A stretch of DNA of 64,000 nucleotides, taken from the NCBI GenBank assembly GCA_947488935.1, contig CANLBN010000005.1, positions 16,675 through 80,674 of the forward strand. The letters are read 5' to 3'. The notes beneath the pieces were generated by a model that saw only the letters and a program-made list of their open reading frames with translations, ran no database searches and was not told where the DNA came from. Source of the stretch: an uncultured Pseudomonadales bacterium. GTDB lineage: Bacteria; Pseudomonadota; Gammaproteobacteria; Pseudomonadales; Cellvibrionaceae. Position 1 is the first letter of the stretch, and the number at the start of each line of letters is the position of its first letter. The position numbers were made by a program, and so were the translations under genes. This document shows, in pieces, positions 59,133 through 64,000 of this stretch.

Positions 59133-60836
59133 ATGTTAATTAGATATAAATTGTTACTTTGTTTTCTGCTTTCTGGTGGCTTTTTTTTGCTGCCCGCAAT
59201 ATATGCATATGCAGATAGCTGGTCCTCTCCTGATCGCATTATTATTGTGGGGGGGGATTCTAATTTCCCCCCCTATGAATACCTCGATGAAGATGGTGAG
59301 CCGACTGGTTACAATGTAGAGTTAACGCGTGCTATTGCTGATGTAATGGGTATTAAAATTGATATTCGCTTAGATGAATGGGAAGTCATGTTGAGCGCAT
59401 TAAAGAATAAAGAGGTGGATGTTTTACAAGGGATTGTTCCTTCACCGGAGCGTAAAAAACTTTTTGCGTTTAGCTCGCCTCACGCCATTATTCATCACTC
59501 GGTCTTTGCACGTAAGGGCGGTTTGGCACCCGATGGCTTGCGAGGGCTTAAAAATAAAATGGTGATGGTGCAAAATAAAAGTATTATGCACGAGTACCTG
59601 TTGCAAAATAATGTGAATGCAGTTATTCATCCGGTAGCGGCACATGTCGATGCATTACGGCTATTGTCTTCAGGTAAAAACGATTACGCCTTAGTGGCTA
59701 ATTTACCAGGGCTGTACCTTGGTAAAGAATTTGGCCTGACGAATCTCGAATTAGTGGGTAAGCCTTTTACATCGCAGCGCTACGGTTATGGTGTTTTAAA
59801 AGGTAATGAATCCCTCGTTGCTGAATTTAGTGAAGGTTTAGCTATTTTGAGAAACACGGGTAGGCAGCAAGAGATTTATGACAAATGGCTGGGTATTTTG
59901 GAGCAGGAAAATTCACTGCCGTGGCAAAAGTACGGGTTGTGGGCAATCGTTGTATCTATTCTCTTGTTGTTAGTTACGGCAGCCGTGGTTATTTGGAGTC
60001 GTACTTTACAAAAGCAGGTAGATAAACGCACTGCTGAGCTGCATGAGCATCAGCAACAGTTGATTCAAGCCGATAAAATGGCATCTCTGGGGGTGTTGGT
60101 TTCTGGTGTTGCTCACGAGATTAATAACCCCACTGGTGCATTGTTATTAAATTTGCCTTTATTAAAAGATGCGTGGCGGGATTCGAATACGATTTTAGAA
60201 AAGCACTACAGTGAGTTTGGTGATTTTTCGATGGCGGGCTTAAAGTATTCTAGGCTCAAAGATGAGTTGCCTCTTATCTTAGATGAAATGACAGGCGGTG
60301 CAACTCGTATTAAGCATATAGTCGAAGACTTAAAAGATTTTGCTCGTCACGATGCTCTCGATAACGATGTGCCATTAAATATTAATACCGTTGTTGCAAC
60401 GGCGATTCGGTTAGTTGATACGAGCATACGTAAGTCAACGCATAATTTTACGGTGAGTTATCAAGACGATCTGCCAGTTATTCATGTTAATGCACAAAGA
60501 ATAGAGCAAATTATTATTAACCTTATTTTAAATGCTTGTCAGGCTTTGACCGACCCGACACAAAAAGTATCGGTCGTCACAAGTTGCGATAAACAGAATA
60601 AAAAAATTAGTATCTCTGTGATTGATGAAGGTTCTGGTATTGAAGCAAAAAATGTTAAACGTTTAACTGACCCATTTTTTACGACAAAGCGTGAACATGG
60701 TGGGACAGGCCTAGGCTTATCTATTTCGTCGGGTATTGCTAGAGCTTATGGTGGTAAGTTGTTATTTAATTCGGAAAAAAATATTGGCACTGAAGTTGTT
60801 TTAGAATTGCCGCTCAATAATGAAAAGAGCGCATAG
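59133..60836 (+). CDS. Histidine kinase with periplasmic solute-binding domain
   Basis: This 567-residue sensor kinase begins with a signal peptide-like helix, then a periplasmic SBP_bac_3-type domain (about 36-255; GGDSNFPPYEYLDEDGEPTG and VLQGIVPSPERKKLFAFSSP), a membrane helix at about 268-290, a short coiled coil, HisKA with the phosphorylated His in GVAHEINNPTG (about residue 327), and HATPase with NLILNACQAL, DEGSGIE and TTKREHGGTGLGLSIS. It probably senses an amino acid-like ligand directly. The sigma-54-dependent regulator 51 bases downstream is its likely partner. Confidence 0.92.
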   Translation: MLIRYKLLLCFLLSGGFFLLPAIYAYADSWSSPDRIIIVGGDSNFPPYEYLDEDGEPTGYNVELTRAIADVMGIKIDIRLDEWEVMLSALKNKEVDVLQGIVPSPERKKLFAFSSPHAIIHHSVFARKGGLAPDGLRGLKNKMVMVQNKSIMHEYLLQNNVNAVIHPVAAHVDALRLLSSGKNDYALVANLPGLYLGKEFGLTNLELVGKPFTSQRYGYGVLKGNESLVAEFSEGLAILRNTGRQQEIYDKWLGILEQENSLPWQKYGLWAIVVSILLLLVTAAVVIWSRTLQKQVDKRTAELHEHQQQLIQADKMASLGVLVSGVAHEINNPTGALLLNLPLLKDAWRDSNTILEKHYSEFGDFSMAGLKYSRLKDELPLILDEMTGGATRIKHIVEDLKDFARHDALDNDVPLNINTVVATAIRLVDTSIRKSTHNFTVSYQDDLPVIHVNAQRIEQIIINLILNACQALTDPTQKVSVVTSCDKQNKKISISVIDEGSGIEAKNVKRLTDPFFTTKREHGGTGLGLSISSGIARAYGGKLLFNSEKNIGTEVVLELPLNNEKSA

Positions 60837-60887
60837 ATGTTAGTGATAGTCCTGTGTAACCATTATAAATAATTGTGTGAGAAGAGT

Positions 60888-62306
60888 ATGAGTGAGGCGT
60901 TGTACCCAGAGTTTTCAATTTTATTAGTTGATGATGAGGTGTCTTATTTACGAAGTTTACGGCTGTTGCTCGAACGAAAAGGTGATTTTAATAATATTAT
61001 TACCTGTGATGATAGTCGTGATGCTATGGGCTTGCTTGAAAATAATCAAGTAGGTGTTGTGTTGCTAGATCTGACAATGCCACATGTGTCAGGGCTTGAA
61101 TTGTTAAAAAATATCGGCGAACAATATCCCGAGGTAGCCGTTATCATTATTAGTGGTTTAAATAATGCTGATGCTGCCGTGTCAGCACTCAAGGCTGGCG
61201 CTTTTGATTATTTTGTAAAAACAACGGAGGAAGACCGATTAATAGAGGGCGTTAAACGTACTGTTTTAATGCAGCAAATGCGCCGACAAAATAGCTCTTT
61301 GCAGCAACGTATTTTAAGTGACCGCTTAGATCGCCCAGAGATATTTGAGCCCTTCCTCTCTAAAAATAAAACCGTGAATGCTGTATTTCATTATATTGAA
61401 TCGATTTCATCGAGTGCTCAACCTATTTTGATTACAGGCGAAAGTGGGACGGGTAAGGAATTGATTGCAAAAGCTTGTCATGAAACAAGTCAGCGACAAG
61501 GGCCCTTAGTTACGGTTAATGTGGCAGGCCTTGATGATGATATGCTCGCAGATACTTTGTTTGGTCATCAGCCAGGTGCATTTACAGGCGCCGAAAAAGA
61601 ACGTAAAGGCTTAATAGAGCAGGCTGCAAATGGGACTTTATTTTTGGACGAAATAGGTGACCTTAGTCAGCAGTCACAGGTAAAGCTGCTGAGATTATTA
61701 CAAGAAGGTGAATATTATCCATTAGGTGTTGATATCCCTAAACGCTCTCGTGCGCGCATTATTGCGGCAACACATGAGCAGTTAGAGGAGGGGCTACGGG
61801 ATGGATCGTTTCGTAAAGATTTATATTATCGCCTTTGTACGCATCGTATTAAATTACCTCCGCTGCGTGCACGCAAAGAAGATGTTCCTCTACTGTTAGA
61901 TTATTTTATTTCAAGAGCGGCTAAAGAGCTTGGCAAATCTACACCTAGCTATCCACCAGAGTTACCTTTTTTGCTCAGCAATTATACTTTTCCGGGAAAT
62001 GTACGTGAATTAAAAGCAATGGTTTATGATGCTGTGAGCCAACATAGGTCGCGCCTATTATCGATGGAAGTGTTTAGAAGTGTTATCGATGCTGATTTGA
62101 AAAAGCCTGTAACTCTTCCTGAAAAAACGGTTTTATTTCACCCCGATCAAGCTCTGCCTTCTTTGAGTGAAATGGATAGTTATTTAATCGAAGAGGCAAT
62201 GAAGCGTGCAGGTAATAACCAATCATTAGCGGCAAGAATGTTGGGCATTTCCCAGCCTGCTCTAAGCAAACGCCTAAAGAAAAAAACAATAGCGATAGAT
62301 GATTAA
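60888..62306 (+). CDS. NtrC-family sigma-54-dependent response regulator
   Basis: This 472-residue activator has a receiver domain with the phosphorylated Asp61 (VLLDLTMP), an AAA+ domain with Walker A GESGTGKE at about 184 and the sigma-54 contact loop GAFTGA at about 230, and a Fis-type HTH (NNQSLAARMLGISQPALSKR) near the end. ATG 60888 is preferred over TTG 60873. It is co-transcribed with the solute-binding kinase. Its targets should carry GGCAC-N5-TTGCW-type sigma-54 promoters; I did not identify one with confidence in the window. Confidence 0.94.
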   Translation: MSEALYPEFSILLVDDEVSYLRSLRLLLERKGDFNNIITCDDSRDAMGLLENNQVGVVLLDLTMPHVSGLELLKNIGEQYPEVAVIIISGLNNADAAVSALKAGAFDYFVKTTEEDRLIEGVKRTVLMQQMRRQNSSLQQRILSDRLDRPEIFEPFLSKNKTVNAVFHYIESISSSAQPILITGESGTGKELIAKACHETSQRQGPLVTVNVAGLDDDMLADTLFGHQPGAFTGAEKERKGLIEQAANGTLFLDEIGDLSQQSQVKLLRLLQEGEYYPLGVDIPKRSRARIIAATHEQLEEGLRDGSFRKDLYYRLCTHRIKLPPLRARKEDVPLLLDYFISRAAKELGKSTPSYPPELPFLLSNYTFPGNVRELKAMVYDAVSQHRSRLLSMEVFRSVIDADLKKPVTLPEKTVLFHPDQALPSLSEMDSYLIEEAMKRAGNNQSLAARMLGISQPALSKRLKKKTIAIDD

Positions 62307-62478
62307 GGAGTCTAGTACACTTTTGTTAAAGCTTCGGGTTAATCTAGGTAACCTTTCAAGCCTAATGTTATTAGAGGCTAATTAGAAAGTATTAAACTGA
62401 AAAAATGAGAGTCAGTTTTTAGAAGAGTAAAATTTTGTGGCGTAGAAGTATAGAAGTACTTAAGCAATAAGTGCTTAC

Positions 62479-62513
62479 ACTCCAACAATAATATATTCAA
62501 TTACTGTTGGAGT
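62479..62513. other. Hairpin behind fabB
   Basis: ACTCCAACA at 62479-62487 pairs perfectly with TGTTGGAGT at 62505-62513 around an AT-rich 17-base loop. No T-run follows on either strand, so it may be a weak terminator or stability element for the leftward fabAB transcript. Confidence 0.4.
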
Positions 62514-62533
62514 ACAGCTTGTTGCGATGCTTA

Positions 62534-63748
62534 TTAATCGCTGACTTTTTCAAAAACTAGGCAGGCATTTGTGCCGCCAAACCCAAAGCTATTTGATAGT
62601 ATGCGATTAATTTCTCTGTCTTGATTTTCTAAAGCGATGGGGACATTAATTGCAGCCTCATCGAGAGTATCTATATTAGCCGAAGCACATATAAAGTTAT
62701 TTTCCATCATTAGTAATGAGTAAATGGCTTCTTGTACGCCGGTTGCACCTAATGAATGGCCTGTCAGCGATTTTGTAGAGCTGATAGTTGGGATTTTATC
62801 ACCAAAAACATTTTTAATAGCTTTGAGTTCTGCAATATCACCAACTGGTGTGCTAGTGCCGTGTGCGTTAATGTAATCTATTTCGCCATCGACATTACTA
62901 AGTGCTTGGCGGATACAGCGTGCAGCGCCTTCACCAGAGGGCGCAACCATGTCGTAGCCATCGGAAGTCGCGCCATAGCCTACAATTTCGCCATAAATTT
63001 TTGCACCGCGTGCTTTTGCATGCTCATACTCTTCCATGACCAAACAACCGCCGCCGCCTGCGATAACAAAGCCATCGCGTGCGTTATCATAAGCGCGTGA
63101 TGCTTTTTCAGGGGTGTCATTATAGCTTGTCGATAACGCACCCATTGCATCAAATAGACAAGTCATCGACCAGTGTTCTTCTTCGCCACCACCGGCAAAT
63201 ACAACATCTTGCTTGCCGAGCTGGATAAGCTCCATCGCGTTACCAATACAGTGTGCACTGGTTGCGCAGGCAGAGGAGATAGAATAGTTGACGCCTTTGA
63301 TCTTAAATGGGGTTGCAAGGCAGGCTGATACAGTACTGCCCATCGTTTGAGTGACTCTATAAGGCCCAATGCGTTTCACGCCTTTGGCGCGTAAAATGTC
63401 AGCGGCTTGTACCTGATTATTAGATGATGCTCCACCGGAGCCCATAATAATGCCGGTACGCTCATTGGAGACCTCTTCAGGGCTAAGTCCAGAGTCGATA
63501 ATCGCCTGTTGCATTGAAATATGAGAAAAGGCTGCTGCATCGGCCATAAAACGCAATGTTTTGCGGTCGATATGATCGGCTATATCAATTTCTATGCTAC
63601 CTGCGACGTGACTGCGTAGACCAAGTTCTTTGTATTCTTCTTGAATACGAATACCGGAATTGCCTTGTTTAAGGGCCTCTAAGACCTTAGTCTTATCGTT
63701 TCCTAAGCAGGATACGATTCCCATGCCAGTGACAACCACTCGCTTCAT
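62534..63748 (-). CDS. fabB: Beta-ketoacyl-ACP synthase I
   Basis: FabB elongates acyl chains in fatty acid synthesis and is required for unsaturated fatty acids. ATG 63748 is chosen because GAGG lies six bases before it, giving 404 residues, [18 protein letters not shown]. The catalytic Cys161 is in [10 protein letters not shown], and the histidines lie in [11 protein letters not shown] and TGHSLGATG, with [12 protein letters not shown] at the end. It follows fabA on the minus strand by 121 bases, the standard fabAB arrangement. Confidence 0.97.
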   Translation of the reverse strand: MKRVVVTGMGIVSCLGNDKTKVLEALKQGNSGIRIQEEYKELGLRSHVAGSIEIDIADHIDRKTLRFMADAAAFSHISMQQAIIDSGLSPEEVSNERTGIIMGSGGASSNNQVQAADILRAKGVKRIGPYRVTQTMGSTVSACLATPFKIKGVNYSISSACATSAHCIGNAMELIQLGKQDVVFAGGGEEEHWSMTCLFDAMGALSTSYNDTPEKASRAYDNARDGFVIAGGGGCLVMEEYEHAKARGAKIYGEIVGYGATSDGYDMVAPSGEGAARCIRQALSNVDGEIDYINAHGTSTPVGDIAELKAIKNVFGDKIPTISSTKSLTGHSLGATGVQEAIYSLLMMENNFICASANIDTLDEAAINVPIALENQDREINRILSNSFGFGGTNACLVFEKVSD

Positions 63749-63869
63749 ACAGCACCTCAAGAGTTCTTTTATTGTAATTTCACTTTATTCGCTAAGGGCG
63801 TAATAAATGTGCTAGCGTATATTATTTACTCGGAATTAGTCCTTTAATTCACACAACTATAAGCGTAGT

Positions 63870-64000
63870 TTAAAACGCATCGGTGTTTGAGAACAGCCCA
63901 ACGCGCAAATCTTTTGCAAAATAAATATCTTTTCCATCAACCGATACACGGCCATCTGCAATGCCCATGATTAATTTTCGTTCGATGACTCTTTTTAGGC
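63870..64000 (-). CDS. fabA: 3-hydroxydecanoyl-ACP dehydratase/isomerase, C-terminal end
   Basis: The last 43 codons of fabA run off the window edge. The visible minus-strand frame reads [20 protein letters not shown] and continues through a lysine/aspartate stretch to [12 protein letters not shown] before the stop at 63870-63872; this matches the FabA C-terminus (LIMGLADGEV and DLKVGLF in E. coli). FabA makes the cis-3-decenoyl intermediate for unsaturated fatty acids. The adjoining fabB confirms the call. Confidence 0.93.
   Translation of the reverse strand, partial: LKRVIERKLIMGIADGRVSVDGKDIYFAKDLRVGLFSNTDAF

Overview
The window is a contiguous stretch of a gammaproteobacterial chromosome with moderate GC. 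The ribosomal and RNA polymerase proteins are gammaproteobacterial in length and motifs. The order rplQ, uvrA, MFS transporter, ssb is the one I know from Pseudomonas. A 407-residue EF-Tu, an extra EF-G, SbtAB, a GGDEF/EAL protein and fabAB fit a free-living, probably marine bacterium of the Cellvibrionales/Spongiibacteraceae type. This placement is inferred from general resemblance, not from a database search.

Layout. 1-7070: rpoB (5' end outside the window) and rpoC, closed by a strong terminator. 7184-10173: an L,D-transpeptidase of the Csd6 type, convergent with an M14 murein-peptide amidase-like protein, then a DoxX-like membrane protein and a membrane-anchored thioredoxin-fold protein. 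10416-15495: the str operon (rpsL, rpsG, fusA, tuf) behind a near-consensus sigma-70 promoter, with a palindrome-rich repeat between rpsG and fusA and an odd repeated gene tail behind tuf. 15681-18248: a second EF-G gene and a convergent YciA-type thioesterase, placed between tuf and rpsJ. 18519-33061: the S10, spc and alpha ribosomal operons (rpsJ to rplQ, with secY, rpmJ and rpoA), ending in an 18-bp perfect bidirectional terminator. 33117-38224: uvrA, a 165-bp inverted-repeat element, an MFS transporter and ssb.

The most unusual part is 38160-43282. Three tightly packed minus-strand genes lie here: a glycine-rich beta-helix protein, a protein with a Ser/Thr/Asn-rich central segment, and a DNase I-fold (EEP) nuclease-like protein with basic nuclear-localisation-like clusters. 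At the far end of this block, 5.1 kb after the stop of the intact ssb gene, lies a second, synonymously diverged copy of the last 23 codons of ssb. The block therefore looks like an insertion that exchanged the 3' end of ssb and left the old tail behind. The tuf gene shows the same signature on a small scale: its last codons occur three times within 150 bp. I propose an island at the ssb tail carrying a possible multi-component toxin or effector set, possibly directed at eukaryotes. The insertion scar is directly visible; the toxin role is inference.

Right part. 43314-45310: an interrupted small gene and a DUF4034-like TPR protein. 45709-51131: a MASE3-GAF-PAS-GGDEF-EAL protein and a Cache-HAMP chemotaxis receptor, both sensory. 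51369-52646: sbtA-sbtB, a sodium/bicarbonate transporter with its PII-like partner. 52755-54622: a Tat-exported isochorismatase-fold hydrolase divergent from an AraC regulator. 54894-58013: a large lipoprotein built of two tandem halves. 58193-59038: a short-chain dehydrogenase. 59133-62306: a periplasmic-binding-domain histidine kinase with an NtrC-type sigma-54 activator. 62534-64000: fabB and the end of fabA on the minus strand. I saw no tRNA, rRNA, CRISPR array, integrase or intact transposase gene.
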